Part shown: positions 32,992-45,725 of the stretch, one piece after another | Layout: the number at the start of each line of letters is the position of its first letter | How positions within the stretch are numbered: the first letter of the stretch is position 1 | Assembly (NCBI RefSeq): GCF_002104995.1 | Contig: NW_024468249.1 | Span: 434,001 to 498,000, forward strand | DNA from: Linderina pennispora | Lineage: Eukaryota > Kickxellomycota > Kickxellomycetes > Kickxellales > Kickxellaceae | Reading direction: 5' to 3' | Length of the DNA: 64,000 nt | The notes under the pieces: model-generated | Seen by the model: the letters and a program-made list of their open reading frames with translations, nothing else | Databases searched by the model: none | What the model was told of the DNA's origin: nothing | Program-made: the position numbers and the translations under genes

Positions 32992-35900
32992 ATGCCCCCT
33001 TTCAGTCCCCCACTTGGCCGAAAACCGTTAGCCCTCGCCGCTGCAGGGCTCGCTGCAATTTCGCTGGGACAGCTCGCATCCCTTGCATCAACTGCTGCAC
33101 GCGATCGCGATAGACTGTGCGATGGCAAAACCTGGTCCTGGTCTCTGCACAGCGACTGCTTCCGGTTTGGAGTCTTGCTCCCTTCGATCACTCTGTTGAT
33201 CACAGCAGCTGGATCGGCTCTAGCTGTTGTCAAACCTATTGTCCAAAAGCTTGGCCGTAGCTGAGGATTCAAAGCCAGTTCGCCGCCCACCGGGCAACAC
33301 CCGTCTGATTGACAACCGTGCCTACGATCGGTGCGGCCAGTACCCTGCTGTCGATTCTTTTGGCCGGACTCTCGCTCGGATGGCAGTTTTCTGCCAAAGC
33401 AACACCCGAGAGGCTATTTTCTGGCGGCCTTGTACTAGCCATGCTGGCGATCGCAGTAGCATCGGTATTCTATTACACGGCTTTCATGCGCGCTGCCGAT
33501 CGCATCTCGTACAGAGGGCTGTTTCCGCCGTTTTTGACCGGGGCTATTGGTATTCTACTTGCCCTGGACTTGCTTGAGGTCTACTTCTCGTTCTTCACAC
33601 CCGAGAACAGTGACACTCCGTTCTGGTTTGGTGCCTCGCAGCGTTCGCGCTACTTGCTCTTGATTACAGTCACCAACGCTGTCTTGTTTTTCCTCCATGG
33701 AGCCGCGCAGCACCGTGCAATTTTCCTCCGCCCACACCAACCCTGCACCGATGAGACCGAGGAATATGTGGATGCTGAGTCGGACAGAGACTTTGTCGAA
33801 ACGCCGTTGGCACAAACACGTGGAAAGAATGGCTCTCCTTCCCTGGTCGATACACCCGAGTACAGTGGTTCGTGGCTCGATACATTCACATTCTCGTGGG
33901 TCAGCGACATATTCTACAAGGGCTCTCGTCGTCAGCTCGATTATGCGGATCTTTACAAACTGGATACGAGTGACACGGCGATTCCAAACTGGAGCCGCTA
34001 TGCAAAGCACCGCAAACCAGGTCGGTCTCTGCTATTGTCGCTAATGCTGACGTTTGCCCCTCAGCTCCTCACTCAGCTGCTGCTTTCTGTGGCTGTCGCA
34101 GTACTTAAGCTACTCTGGTCCGTTCTTCCTGCAGCGCATTTTGCAGTCAATCGAGATTATTGGCAATACTACCGTGGGTGGTACTCCAGCAAAATCGATC
34201 CGTAGTGCATATCTGGATGCATTCGGGCTGTTCGTCTTCACATTCCTAAATATGCAGCTTATTGACCAAGCGATGTGGATTGGCCGTCATATGGATTTCC
34301 GCATGAAGGGTCTCTTGGTTGGCGAGCTGTCTACCAAGACCTTGAACCGTCGCGCAAAGGGATCACTTGAGGGCGTCACGGGCGATGACGATGAGGATAG
34401 CAGCGACGATGGGTTAGAGTCGGCGCAGGAAGCAACAGATGGCAAAATAATGAATCTGCTCACCACAGATCTCAACCGTGTCACCAAGATCGTCGCCTAC
34501 CTGGATGACCTGTACACGCTGCCTCTGTCAACAGTCATTGGTGTCATTTACATGTTCAAGCTGCTGGGATGGTCATCGCTCATCGGATTCTCGATCGTGA
34601 TTCCGTACTACCCACTGACAAGGAAACTATTCAGCTATCTGTCGGATCTTGAGGAGAAAACTTTGGAGCTGAGCGACGAGCGTGTGGAAGCGATTACAGA
34701 GCTTCTGCAAGGAATTAAGGCTGTCAAGCTCTATGGCTGGGAGTCCCAGTTCCTCAAAAAGATCGATGCGCATCCACGAAAAGCAGCTGGGATTCAACGT
34801 GGAGATGGCTACTCGGCTGGGCCTATGCATCCATCGTCACGTCTCTGTCACCGATGATCGTCATGGTACTGATACTTGCGTCATATACCGGCATATTCGG
34901 ACATCAGATCAATGCCTGAGGTTGCATTTACAACGATTCGGTGTTGCCAGCTCCTGCGAATTTCACTGGAGCGTTTCCCCGACCTTTTTGAGCTGGGCCA
35001 TTTCAAGCTATGTGTCGCTGAAACGTATCGATTCATATCCTTGTGATGCCTCAGGCCCAGGACCTCGAAGAGCGGATCTGTCGAGTAGATGGCAGTGGTG
35101 ATGTGCTGGGATTTGTCAAGGCTAGTCTAGTCTGGGACACACATGGGAAAGACAGCTCAACTAATTCAGCCGATGATACTGGGTATATGGCGAAGGTCGA
35201 CGAGAACACACCACTGATATCGGACGCTTCGACCCGTTCAGATGCTTCGTTGGACAGCCAGCAGGAGCAGCCAGATAAGGTTGCATTCAGGCCTCAAGGA
35301 CATCAATGTTCACTTCCGCTGTTGGTGGCTTGTCAATCATTGCTGGTCCAACGGGCAGTGGCAAGTCGTCGTTGCTGTCAGCGCTCATTGGCGAGATGAC
35401 ATTGATCAGCGGGTCTATTCAGCTGCCAACTGTCAATGCCGACCAGAGCATCGCTTCGAACCAGGGCTATCAAGACGTTATCGAGCTGTCACGCGAACAG
35501 ATGGCAATTCGCGATATTGCCTATGTTGCGCAGGAGGCATGGCTGCGCAATGCCACCATCCGCGAGAACATCCTGTTCGGCGAGCCGTATGATCAGCAGC
35601 GCTATGAGGAGGTGCTGCGTGTCTGTGCACTGAAGCCCGATCTGCGGATCCTGACTGCTGGCGACCAGACCGAGATTGGCGAGCGCGGCGTGACGCTGTC
35701 GGGTGGCCAGAAGCAGCGCGTTGCATTGGCGCGTGCTGTGTACTCGGACCGCAAGATCCTGCTTATTGACGATTGTCTGTCAGCTGTCGATGCGCACACT
35801 GCCAAGCACATCCTTGATGGAATGCCTGCTGAACAAGACATCGCTGATGCAGGCCGCACTTGTGTCCTCGTCACCCACCATGTGTCGATGTGCCTTCCGT

Positions 35901-38165
35901 ATGCGCAGTACATCGTGGTGATGCGTGAGGGTGAGATTGCGCTCAAGGGAAATCCGCAGGAACTGCAAGGCCAATGGGCAAGTTCTCGGCGACTCTTGCT
36001 GAGCTCGACACCAAGGACGACACAAAGGCTGAGGATGGATCGAAGGGCAAAGAGGTTGATGACATCGAAGATGATGGCAATGCCGAGCGAGTCAAGGCTG
36101 TCAATGATCCGACATCGGAAGACGAGTACAACAGCAAGAGGACTGCACAAACTGGTCGTTGATGGGGGCTTGGGTGCAGGTATCAATCCGGTAAACCTTG
36201 AAGGAACTTTGGTTGAGGACGAGGAGCGTGAGACTGGACGGGTCAAAATGGAGGTTTGGGGCATGTTCTTCTCAGCATGCGGAAGCCATTGGTACTGGAT
36301 TGCTGTACTTTTGTTAAACTCCCTGACCGACGTGCTTCTGATTGTTCAAGACTACTGGATCCGCATCTGGGTAGAGGCAAACAACACAGCATCTCCACAC
36401 GTGGTTCTACGCGATTCCATCGACACAGTATCACCAACAGCAAACACCAACATAGTCGGCCAGCATACAGTATCGTTTTGGATTCGGTATTTACCTGGCA
36501 ATCGGTGTCATCGAAGTTTTTGCGCTGTTTATCAAGGCTGCCTATGCATATTCTGGAGTGATCAAAGCCGCCAGAAATGTGCATGCAAAGTTGATCAGGT
36601 CGGTTGTCCATGCTACACCACGCTTCTTTGATTCGACACCATTCGGTCGGATCATTAACCGGTTCTCCCGCGATATGGAATCGATTGGCACAGATACGCT
36701 GGATCCACTCATTTGGATGCTCGCAGACTTCACCTCTGCATTGGGTGTTATCATCATCATCACTGCAGTTACGCCGCCGTTCATTTTTGTTGCTGTTGCC
36801 ATCGTAGTCGCATACGTGGTGATTGCCAAGTGTTACTTGGATTCAACCCGCGAGCTGAAGCGACTTGAGTCAAACGCCTCAGCGCCGCTGCTGTCGCTGT
36901 TTGGCGAACTGATACAGGGTGTATCGTCGATCCGCGCATTTGGTCTCAAAAAGTACTACATCATGGAGGCTATTAACAGATCAGATGAGCTGAATCGCCC
37001 ATTCTACCTGACAATGGTGTCGACCCGCTGGATGTCCGTCCGACTTGATGCCGCAGGTGCAACGGTGTCGTTCTTCTGCGCTTTCTTCATCTTGTGGAAT
37101 GTCCACAGCTTCGACGCCGGTCTTGCTGGATTTGCATTGGTACATGCACTGCAGTTTAAAGACTATATGCTGTCTGCCATCCGGAACTATGGCGATAACG
37201 AGCTGAGCATGAACGGTGTTGAGCGGGTCAGCCAGTATCTAAAGCTTGACCAGGAGGCCAGCGCTCAGTCGACGCCCGAGAACAAGCCCGCCAGCAACTG
37301 GCCCAGGACTGGTGATCCTTGAGATTGAGGACCTGGTCGTCGAGTACGTGCCCAATGTCCCAGTGTTGCATGGCCTGAGCATGTCGATCAAGCACGGCGA
37401 GAAGATTGGTGTGGTTGGTCCGCACCGGCGCTGGCAAGTCGACGCTGTCGCTGGCGTTCCTGCGGTTCATCGAGGCAGCCAAGGGCCGGATCGTGCTCGA
37501 CGGGGTCGACATCTCGAAGATTGGCCTGGAGGATCTCCGTCGCAATGTCACCATCATCCCGCAGGACCCAGTGCTGTTCAACGGCACTATCCGCTTCAAC
37601 CTCGACCCGTTCAGCGAGTACCCGATGAGATTGTGTGGGATGCGCTGCACCGTGCGCATCTGGTGCGCGAGCGTGGCAGCCAGACCGCCAGCACCGCAAT
37701 CAGCGTGTTTGAAGGCAATGCCATCGACAGCTCGCTGGAGCGCATGTCAGGGCATATTCACTAGCCTGGAGGCCGAGATCAAGGAGAATGGCCAGAACCT
37801 GTCGCTGGGTCAGCGTCAGCTAGTGGCGCTGGCTCGCGCTCTGGTGCGCCAGTCGCGGCTGATCATCATGGACGAGGCGACGGCGTCGGTCGATTTCGAT
37901 ACCGATGACCGTATCCAGCGCACGATCCGTGGCTCCGAGTTTGCCGACTCGACCCTGTTCTGCATTGCTCACCGGCTGCGCACCATCATCGACTATGACC
38001 GCGTGCTGGTACTGGACAAGGGCAAGGTTGCCGAGTTTGACACTCCGGCCAACTTGCTCAACAGACAAGGCAGTATCTTCCGGAGCATGTGTGAAAAGTC
38101 CGGCGAGTTTGAATATCCTTGCCGATGCTGCCAAGCGAGCCCAAGATGCCAAGCAGTTTTCTTAA
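32992..38165 (+). CDS. ABCC (MRP/Ycf1-type) full-length ABC transporter
   Basis: ABCC transporters export glutathione, glucuronide or metal conjugates, in fungi often into the vacuole. The order is an N-terminal extra membrane domain (TMD0), TMD1, NBD1, TMD2, NBD2. NBD1 has Walker A GPTGSGKSS, signature LSGGQKQR and Walker B ILLIDDCLSAVD. NBD2 has RTGAGKST, LSLGQRQ and LIIMDEATASVD. The NBD1 site with an aspartate after Walker B (LIDD) is the degenerate ABCC form. About eleven frame changes occur, nearly all +1, including one inside the NBD2 Walker A and one directly after the 33264 stop. Where two are close (near 35960) dropping one G and one A restores ELQAMGKFSATLAEL. The conserved motifs argue for an intact gene with sequence errors. 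The exact start is uncertain. Confidence 0.85.
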
Positions 38166-39424
38166 AATTAGCACGATACAATACAGAGCCGCAGCAGCAG
38201 AATGCATCTCCTTGTCCAACAATTGCTGTTAATGAGTGGAATGTTCCGCCTGGCAGGCCCATTGCTTAATTAGCTGCGAATATAATGTACTGTGAGCGCC
38301 AGTTAAGGAAGCCTTGCGGATCCATTTATAATGCATGCCCGAATGAACCCACAGCCGCTCCAGGCATATACCGCAGTGATTCGAGAAGCGCCGGGTCCGG
38401 TCCATATCATATTGGGCAAAATACACTGGAATGAGCGATCTGCCGAAGGTGCTATTCCTCAAACGTGCCCCGACGTTATTGCCAAGTCTCTGCATGTTCC
38501 GGAAACGTAACCCTGCGGCACTATTTGAAGCATACGTATATCTGACGCAGTACATTTCCGGGCGCAATTAGCAGTTACCCTGCTGGTGTTAATGAGCGAA
38601 CAAAAAACCGAGCAGTAGCAGCAGATGGCGGAAACGAGAGGGGGACGGTGGGGCTGTGAATTCAGATGTGCATTATCCGCCACGGGAAATCTAAACCGCC
38701 GGGTCACAGAAAGTAACTGCCCGGCATGAGCGAGGAAAACACTGGGTGATAATGACGAGGTGGGGCCATATAGATAAGGCTCATTTTCAAGAGAATCGGC
38801 AAGTGGCGGTGGGCGAGCGAGCGTATTGCAAATGGCGTTGTTTTTCTTTTTTAACCATCGCGAAATTTCGCTGTATTTGGGAGCGCGCAAAGCCGAAACA
38901 TGCATTCCAAATCCAGTGTGCATAATGAGGAAGGCACGAAATTGCGCTCCGGCTATTCGGACATATGCCCATGGGCGGGATGTTTGAGAGCGGTGTGCGC
39001 CAGCCAGAAAAAGCAGAGCAGGTTCATTTACTCCACTTGCTCACTCCGCCTTGGAGTCCCGGAGATTGAGCATATTGCCTCGGATTCTGTGGTCTCTGGG
39101 GGAAGCCCGGGTTTGGCTCCCTTCGAGTCTTCACACACGACTCGAAACACACAAATGAGTGGCGAGGGAGAAAGCATACTGCAGAAAACTGTACGCTTTA
39201 GGAAGCGAAAAATACCGACGGAACCCGGAAAATGAGGCTCCCAAAGGCGGGGGGTTGCACTGCGTGGTGCTGAGCAACGCCCACCCAAGACGCCCGGCTT
39301 TTGCCACATTCCATTTTCCTCCTGGTAACTGCGAGAAAGTAAATTGCGACTCGCACCCCCTCCCCGCCTTCTATTTTGTCTGTTGCCGCTTGGGAAATGC
39401 TGGAGTTTCATCCGCTGGCTGGCA
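38166..39424. other. Long intergenic region upstream of the secreted-peptide gene
   Basis: No gene is supported in this 1.25-kb stretch; overlapping frames lack motifs. Its length upstream of a 62-codon gene suggests extensive regulatory sequence. Confidence 0.4.
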
Positions 39425-39432
39425 TATAAATA
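39425..39432 (+). promoter_or_regulatory. TATA box (TATAAATA) of the secreted-peptide gene
   Basis: TATAAATA lies 219 bp upstream of the ATG at 39651. A C/T-rich leader (39485-39560) and a T-run followed by ACCACATACACACA lead into the start codon, a pattern typical of strongly expressed fungal genes. Confidence 0.6.
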
Positions 39433-39650
39433 CGTTTGCCACATCCTCAGGCTTGACAAGATGTCTCATTTCATCATTGAACAGCTTTTCTCTCCTCCGC
39501 TCCCACATTCCGCTCCCTTTCTCCTCCTGCCTCCCTTCAGCCTCCTTGCACCTCTCCTTTTTTGCCACTAGACAAAATTATCCACAGGAGAGTTTTCATC
39601 CGGACGACCGCGCTCACGACCATACTTTTTTTTTTTACCACATACACACA

Positions 39651-39839
39651 ATGCGTTCTGTTATCGTTTCGCTGGCCATCTTGCTTGTGGCCACCGTGTC
39701 GTCTGCGTCGCCGTTGCCCCGTGACTGGCCGACCACCACCAACCAGTCTGGAGATGCAGCCGCCGTGGCAGCAAAGAGGGATAGCGGTTCAACTGGCGCG
39801 TCGCCCAACCGCGACTGGCCGGTCATTGCCGTTAGCTGA
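39651..39839 (+). CDS. Tiny secreted peptide precursor with duplicated RDWP motif and Kex2-like site
   Basis: The 62-residue ORF begins with a clear signal peptide (MRSVIVSLAILLVATVSSA, predicted cut after residue 19). The rest holds two copies of RDWP, at residues 24-27 and 54-57, separated by a linker containing a dibasic KR at 42-43. Cleavage after KR by a Kex2-type protease would release a 19-residue C-terminal peptide ending DWPVIAVS, with the other copy in the N-terminal product. This layout resembles fungal alpha-factor-type pheromone precursors and Kex2-processed repeat peptides, but the peptide sequence itself matches none I know. The ORF uses G/C-ending codons like neighbouring genes, which supports real coding. 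Alternatives: a small cell-wall or effector-like protein. Confidence 0.7.
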   Translation: MRSVIVSLAILLVATVSSASPLPRDWPTTTNQSGDAAAVAAKRDSGSTGASPNRDWPVIAVS

Positions 39840-40830
39840 ACATACACATGAAAAAAGGGGAGGACTGTATATCCCGCTCATACAAACCCCGTTTTTCTCT
39901 TTACTAGTGTTTAAAATCTGTGAACAATATAATCCTTCTCTGTTGACGAAACGACAAGCACTTTTGTCAAAAAAGAATCCATGTATTCCATCTTTTTTTT
40001 CAACGGAGGACCACAATGAACACAGAAGTGTTTTGTTTCTCCCGGTCCTCGGCTCTAAGACCGTGGTTTGTTCCTCGCGCAAAAGAATCAATGAATAAAC
40101 AGGGGATCCGCGCCTGGCACCCAAAAAGATTTCAGTGCATTGTGCAATTTTCGATAACACCGACGCCACACAGCGTCAAAATTACCGTCCCGGATGCGGC
40201 GCAAAGCGGGACGATCGGGAGGAGGCGCTGTTCGGTGGAATGTGCTTTATGCTCAACAGGGGCGTATACCTCGACGGCGTGATCAGAGGTACTCGGCCTT
40301 AATTATAGTCGATTAGCCATTGCGTTAGCAAATGCTAGTCGGTGACACGACCACAGCTTCATCGCTAGTAGTGGACACCACCGAGGCAGCCAGCTCGTGC
40401 TGCGTCCAAAATCAACGTTGGACGCCGGACATTCCAAGCTCGATAGTAGTCGGTGCGCAGTAGAGCTAGCTCTCTGCTCTAGCCGGGTGTCTCGCTTTGT
40501 CCCTTACGTGGCCACCACGCCATCTGCTGCCGACCGCAGCCCAACCGCCACCCAATTCTTACTGCAACATGTGCGATGGAAGTGCTCCATCCCCCTCATT
40601 TGAACTATGCTTTCAAAGCAAATATCAGACAAAAGACAACAAAATATAGTTAATCACATAGGGATCGAATCGATTAATTAACGCGTTGCAGTTTCGGTTC
40701 GTGTTCGTGTTCCGTGGCAGACCGTAAATACTGGCATGGACCAGAAGAAAAAATTGCTCCTGCACATCTCTCTTCTCCAATTCAGCCGGGCCATTTCTCT
40801 TGTTCTGTAGTCCTTGTATTTAATTTCAGC
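39840..40830. other. Intergenic, no gene seen
   Basis: About 1 kb between the peptide gene and ASF1. Short frames at 40016-40282 and 40397-40603 have no recognisable features. TTTAATTTCAG just before the ASF1 ATG could be a 5'-UTR intron acceptor. Confidence 0.4.
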
Positions 40831-41674
40831 ATGAGCGTTGTTAACATTACGAACGTTACTATTCTCGAGCCGCAGGGCCATTTCATGGACCCGTACAAGT
40901 TTGAAATCACGTTCGAGTGTCTGTCACAGCTTGACGACGGTAAGTGAGCCCAATACAAAAAGCCAAGAGCACAAGGACGATTGCGCCAGCTAACGGGCAC
41001 GATTCATGGGCTATAGATCTCGAGTTCAAGCTGGTGTACGTTGGCTCGGCCGAGAACACGACGCTGGACCAGGAACTGGACTCGCTGTTGGTGGGGCCGG
41101 TGCCGGTGGGAGTGAACAAGTTTGTGTTTGAGGCAGATGCGCCGCAAGTGCACAAGCTGCCGAAGGAGGACATAATCGGGGTGACGGTGATTCTGCTGAC
41201 GTGCTCGTACAAGACCAAGGAGTTTGTTCGGATAGGGTACTACGTGGACAACGCGTATAAGTGACGAAGAGCTGCAGCAGAGCCCGCCCGAGGTGCCGGT
41301 CCTGGAGCGCGTGTTCCGCAGCATCCTGGCAGACAAGCCGCGCGTCACGCGGTTCCCGATCAACTGGGACGATCCCGCTGCGCGAGGAGCAGCCGCCAGG
41401 CGCAGCCCGAGGTCAAGGAGGAGGAGGAGCGGGCGATGGATGATGGCAGCCACGATATCGTCGATGAGGGCGGCGAGGAGGACGAGGACGGAGGACGAGG
41501 AGGACGATGACAAGGATGAGGTTGATCTGGAGATGCTTGAGGAACAGGACGAGGCCGATGGGCTTGAGGATGAGGAGGACATGGGCGACGATGAGGCTGA
41601 CGACATGGAAGAGGTGCAGGCCGGGCAGTCAGTCGTCGATTCTGCCACCCGGCGATGCCATGGAGACTGATTGA
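40831..41674 (+). CDS. ASF1: Histone H3-H4 chaperone Asf1
   Basis: Asf1 hands H3-H4 dimers to CAF-1 and HIRA. Exon 1 (40831-40939) and exon 2 (from 41017) are separated by a 77-nt intron with a GCTAACG branch site. The conserved Ig-like core is clear: [60 protein letters not shown] and GYYVDNAY, then [15 protein letters not shown] +1 frame change near 41258 (one A of TATAAGTG) joins GYYVDNAY to [11 protein letters not shown]. The acidic tail carries one or two more frame changes, and the stop could be at 41670 or 41674. A long acidic C-terminus is typical of fungal Asf1. Confidence 0.92.
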
Positions 41675-41732
41675 ATAGAAAAATTGATTCTGATAAATGG
41701 TTTTAAAAACTATGCTGCGGCGCCGTTGGCAT

Positions 41733-43044
41733 CTACAGTTCGTCCTTGGCGCGCTCCTTGCTCTGCTTGGGCTTAGACACGTCGAGATTAAACAGGAACC
41801 TACGCATGCCGACACCAGTAGCGGCGGCCTCAGCCCACTGCTGGATCTCTGATTCCTCAAAGGCGCCACGGTACAGCGCCGACGCGCTCTTGCGCGGGTC
41901 AACAGCAAACACCACCGGCAGGATCATCCGACAAACCAAACATTTCGCGGATGCGCATGCCGACCGGCGACAAGGCATTGACCCACGAGACACGCAACGG
42001 CGGCAGACGCTCTCCTTCCTTGTCGCCATCCTCATCATCCTCGTCATCGTCGTCCTCGACCCGCGCATGCTGAGTGACCAGCTTCTGGATTGTTGAGGAT
42101 GCTGGTGAGCTGCTGGATAGTCTTGGCATGGATCCTCGCGCGACTCCTCGTACTCGGGCTCCAGCGGGACAACGCCGATCACGCAGACCACGGGGACGGG
42201 CGAGGCATCGGCAGGACCAATGCAGAGACGCTCCAGGTCCTCTTTGATTCACAATCTCATCGACCGATCCCAGGCTCCTGCGCGGCTTCTTACCGCCCTG
42301 CACCTGCTGCATCCACTTGGCCACGGCGACGAACTTTGTGCGTGGCTCCCAATGCGTCTTGTCGGGGAAGACGTCGTAGGTGTCGGGGTTGGTGAACATG
42401 AGAATGGCCGGTAGGCTCTTGACGCCGTACTTGGCCATCAGCTCCTGGCTGGCGGCTGGCACCTGCGAGAAGTCGATTTTGCCAGGCAAACTGCGCGCTC
42501 AGGCTCTTCCACAGCGATGCAACCTTTTTGCGCTCCGACAGCAACACCGCAGTCGGGCGCTTGGCGCTCTCCAGCACCGCCGGTCAGCCCGTCCTCCGTC
42601 ACGTGCTTGCTGAGATTAGGCACGGCGTCCCTTGCGTGGCGGACCAGGGCGCTGGCCTGTGCGCTCGCCATTGTAGTCGCTGCTCCTCAGCCTGCCCTTC
42701 TTGCTGCGCTTGCCGGTGAAGACCTTGATGGTGGGGAAGCCCTGGACGTTGTATTCACCGCACAGCGGCTTGTTTGCGTCCTCGTCGCAGTTGACAGCAA
42801 AGAACTTGGCCGAGCCCACAGCGTTCCGCGCAGCCTTGTTGTACTCGGGCTCGAGGTTTTTGCAGTGGCCGCACCACGGCGCGTAGAATTTGACAAACTT
42901 TGGCAGCTGCGACTTTGTGATTGTCTTCTCAAAGTTCTTTGGCGTCAGCTCGGCCACCGGCGACCCGGCGCCGTACATGCCCAGGGCGGCTGGCAGCAGC
43001 GCCAGACCGGCGGTAAGGGCAAGAATAGAGCTCCTGGTAATCAT
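41733..43044 (-). CDS. ER protein disulfide isomerase, P5/Mpd1-like, with KDEL
   Basis: PDI-family proteins form and rearrange disulfides in the ER. A signal peptide (ITRSSILALTAGLALLPAAL) is followed by a thioredoxin domain with active site APWCGHCKNLEPEYNKAARN and cis-proline region VQGFPTIKVFTG. A second, probably redox-inactive thioredoxin-like domain (FSQVPAASQELMAKYGVKSL) follows, then an acidic stretch. The C-terminus is KAKDEL-like: ERAKDEL stop, the ER-retrieval signal. About six +1 frame changes occur, near 42690, 42590, 42500, 42235, 42110 and 41930. The single CGHC site plus KDEL resembles Mpd1/PDIA6-type proteins; full length about 435 residues. Confidence 0.85.
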
Positions 43045-43202
43045 TGGTCTATTGCAAAGAAAGATAGCAAGATAAGAAGAAAGCGCAGGCTGGCTGGAAA
43101 GTTTCCTCTCTCCTGCCATTTTATACGGCCAGGTGGACGCGCTGCACAGGGAGCCAATTCCTGCAGCCCACGTCATCTGCTAGCGATCACAAGCCGTAAC
43201 CG

Positions 43203-43863
43203 CTAATCCCGGGCTACGGCCTGGAACTCAATCCTGCTGAGCTCGGTCCCCTCGGACTCCAGGCCCGCAACAACGGTCTCACCGGGCAGAATGGGGCCGA
43301 CACCCTTGGGGGTGCCGGTCAGAATCAGGTCGCCCTCCTCCAGGCGCATGATCTTGCTGACGTGCTCGACCAGCTGCGGGATCTGGAAGATCATGGCATC
43401 TGTGACGCCGTCCTGCCTGATCTGTCCGGCCACCTCAATCCACAAACGCACGTTCTGCGGGTCCCTGATCTGGCTCGTTCGGAATGAACTCGCCCACGGG
43501 TGTGAATGTGTCGTAGCCCTTGGCCGCCGACCACGGATGGCCCTTCTTCTTGGCCTCATCCTGCACGTTGCGCGCTGTCAGGTCCAGCGCCAGCGCATAC
43601 CCAGCGATGTGCTCGGAGGCTAGTGCCGCGGGGATGTCGCGCCCAGACTTGCCGATGACCACGCCCAGCTCGACCTCATGGTGGACTGTGCAGCCGGCAG
43701 GGATCTCGATCGTGCCTGGAGACGTGACGTACGACGACGTCGGCTTGAGGAAAAAGAACGGCTTTGTGGGGACCGCGTTGCCCAGCTCCTTGGCGTGCTC
43801 GCTGAAGTTGCGCCCGATGGCGACGATCTTGCGACCGGTCTGGACAAACGAACGAGCTGTCAT
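43203..43863 (-). CDS. Fumarylacetoacetate-hydrolase family protein, FAHD1-like acylpyruvase
   Basis: FAHD1 hydrolyses acylpyruvates and decarboxylates oxaloacetate, mostly in mitochondria. The ORF gives about 219 residues, the usual FAHD1 length. Motifs: IVAIGRNFSEHAKELGN, FFFLKPTSSYV, HHEVELGVVIGKSGRDI (the metal-binding HxE.E acids), ALDLTARNVQDEAKKKGHPW, AKGYDTFTPVGEFIP and the C-terminal LEEGDLILTGTPKGVGPI. One +1 frame change near 43470 separates GEFIPN from IRDPQNVRLWIEVAG. No targeting peptide is apparent. Confidence 0.9.
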
Positions 43864-43985
43864 TTCTTAAAGTTGCAATTTTAGAGATAGTGAGGAAGGA
43901 AGTGCGCTGCGTCTGCTGGAAGCTGGGCCGCCTTGTTTTTATAGCTGCAAAAGAGGGGTAAATTATTTCTCCGGGAAAAGCTGGT

Positions 43986-45725
43986 CTAGAAAGAGATTGC
44001 CGCGCGCTTTCCTCGCTTGGCCTTCTTGCCCGCGGCCGGCGTCCGCCGCACGCGCTTGAGCGGCGACTCTTCGGGCGACGCATCGCCGTATGCCGATTCC
44101 TTGCGCAGTGCCGACTTGAGCTTGATGACCGGCGGCGTCACAACCGGCTCGCCCATGGCCATCAGCGGCACCTTCTTCTGGAACCGCTTGACCGAATTGC
44201 GCTCCAGTGCCCACTTGAGCTGCTTCTTCGAGGAGCCTGGCGAGCCATCTGCGGGCACTGCGACCGGCTGGATCCTTTTGGCTGCTGTCTGCTTCTTCTC
44301 CTTGACAACGAATTCCGACTCCTCCTGGAGCGCGCGCTTGCGCGTGGAGGGCTTATCGCGCACCACCCAGCTGTCGTCGTCTGCGTTGACCCTGACGTCA
44401 ATGCGGGGCTTCTTGGCCTTCACCGGCTCGCTGATGGGTACCAGCTCCGGGATCTCCTCATTGGCAACAACCGGCTTGCTAGTCGGTCTTCTGCACCTTC
44501 TTCTTCTGCGCCCGCTTGTCTTTCTTGCTCAGCGGCTTGTCGTCGCTCTCCACGCCCGCCTTCTTCTTCAGCTCCTGGATCTTTTGCACGTCCCGCTCGT
44601 ACTGCCGCTTCTCCTCCTCGGTGGCCGTGTTCACCAGCGCGTTGATGTCCAAATCGACATTGCTCGAGTCAATCATGGCCCGCAGCGACGCCTTCTTCTC
44701 CTTGCGCTCCTTGGTCTTCTTCTCCAGCTTGCGCTTGAACTTTTTCTGCCCGCTTGCGCTCTTGCGCGCCCACCGGCTCGCGCACCGTGATCGGCCCGCC
44801 GAGCAGAATATCGGATTCTTCGGGGAACGTCTCGCACAGCCCCTGGTACAGCGCATGCAGCCGCTTGCGTCCCAGCGACGTCAGCTTCTCTTCGCCAGCC
44901 ACATCCAGCACATGCTTCTTTATGCTGCTCATCTGGTCCACCAATATTTGCAGCTTCTCGATCGTCTCGCTGGTGATTTCGTTGTCGTGCAGCTCGTCCT
45001 CGGACTCGCTCTCGTCATCCGAGCCCTTGCTCATCTGGGCCTCCTCAGCCTCGGCAATCCGCACCACCATATTGTCAAACACTGACTCCTGGATAATCGG
45101 CGGCAGATGCCGGATCGTGGTGGCCCCGATGAACCGCGCAAACGGCTCCAGAAGCGCACCTACCGGCATGTCTGTGTTATCGCGCTCCTCCTTGAGCATC
45201 TCTGAATTTAACCGCACCAGCTCGTCAATAAACACATTCGCCACCTGCGTGCGCACGCTGTGCGGGATCCGCAGATTCGTCGGATGCAGCGGGAACGTGC
45301 CGTAGATCTGAGCATACTCGCCAACAAGCTCCGCGTCCCACGAAGCTCTGCTCAAGCGACTTGAGCGAAAAGAACACCACTCGGCGCAGAAGCAGAAGGT
45401 ACTTGTCGATCCGGTGCTTGTCCAGCGCCGACCATTCGCGGCAGATCGTCTCCCAGAATGCCTGCAGGAACCTGCCGCGGTTCACGCCCTTGCATGCCAG
45501 GATCATGTTGCCCAGGTTCCATGCCAGCTCCTGCTGCACCAGCGGCTTGTCTGAGAGCCAAAAACAGTAGAACAGCGCCTTCCACTGCCGCAGCATCTCC
45601 ATGTACTCCAGCTCAGTGTCCTGTGACAGGAATACCGACAGCTTGCCCACCGCCTGGTCCCGCACCTCCTTGTCCACGTGCGCCAGTTTTTTGCCAAACG
45701 CAACCTCCTTCTCCGTTAGATCCAT
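43986..45725 (-). CDS. RRP1: Ribosomal RNA processing protein 1 (Rrp1/Nop52-like)
   Basis: Rrp1/NOP52 acts in 60S pre-rRNA (ITS1/27S) processing in the nucleolus. The conserved N-terminal Nop52 domain is clear: EVAFGKKLAHVDKEVRDQAV, ELEYMEMLRQWKALFYCFWL, QQELAWNLGNMI, FLQAFWETICREWSALDKHR. The start is the ATG at 45725 (MDLTEKEVAFGKK). The middle part is acidic and helical, and the C-terminus has the short LKWALERNSVKRFQKKVPL block found in RRP1 proteins, then a basic tail. Three +1 frame changes (near 45345, 44790, 44475) are needed. Length about 579 residues. Confidence 0.88.

Noticed and set aside
42517-43206. 229-codon plus-strand ORF
   Set aside because: Antisense to the ER disulfide isomerase.
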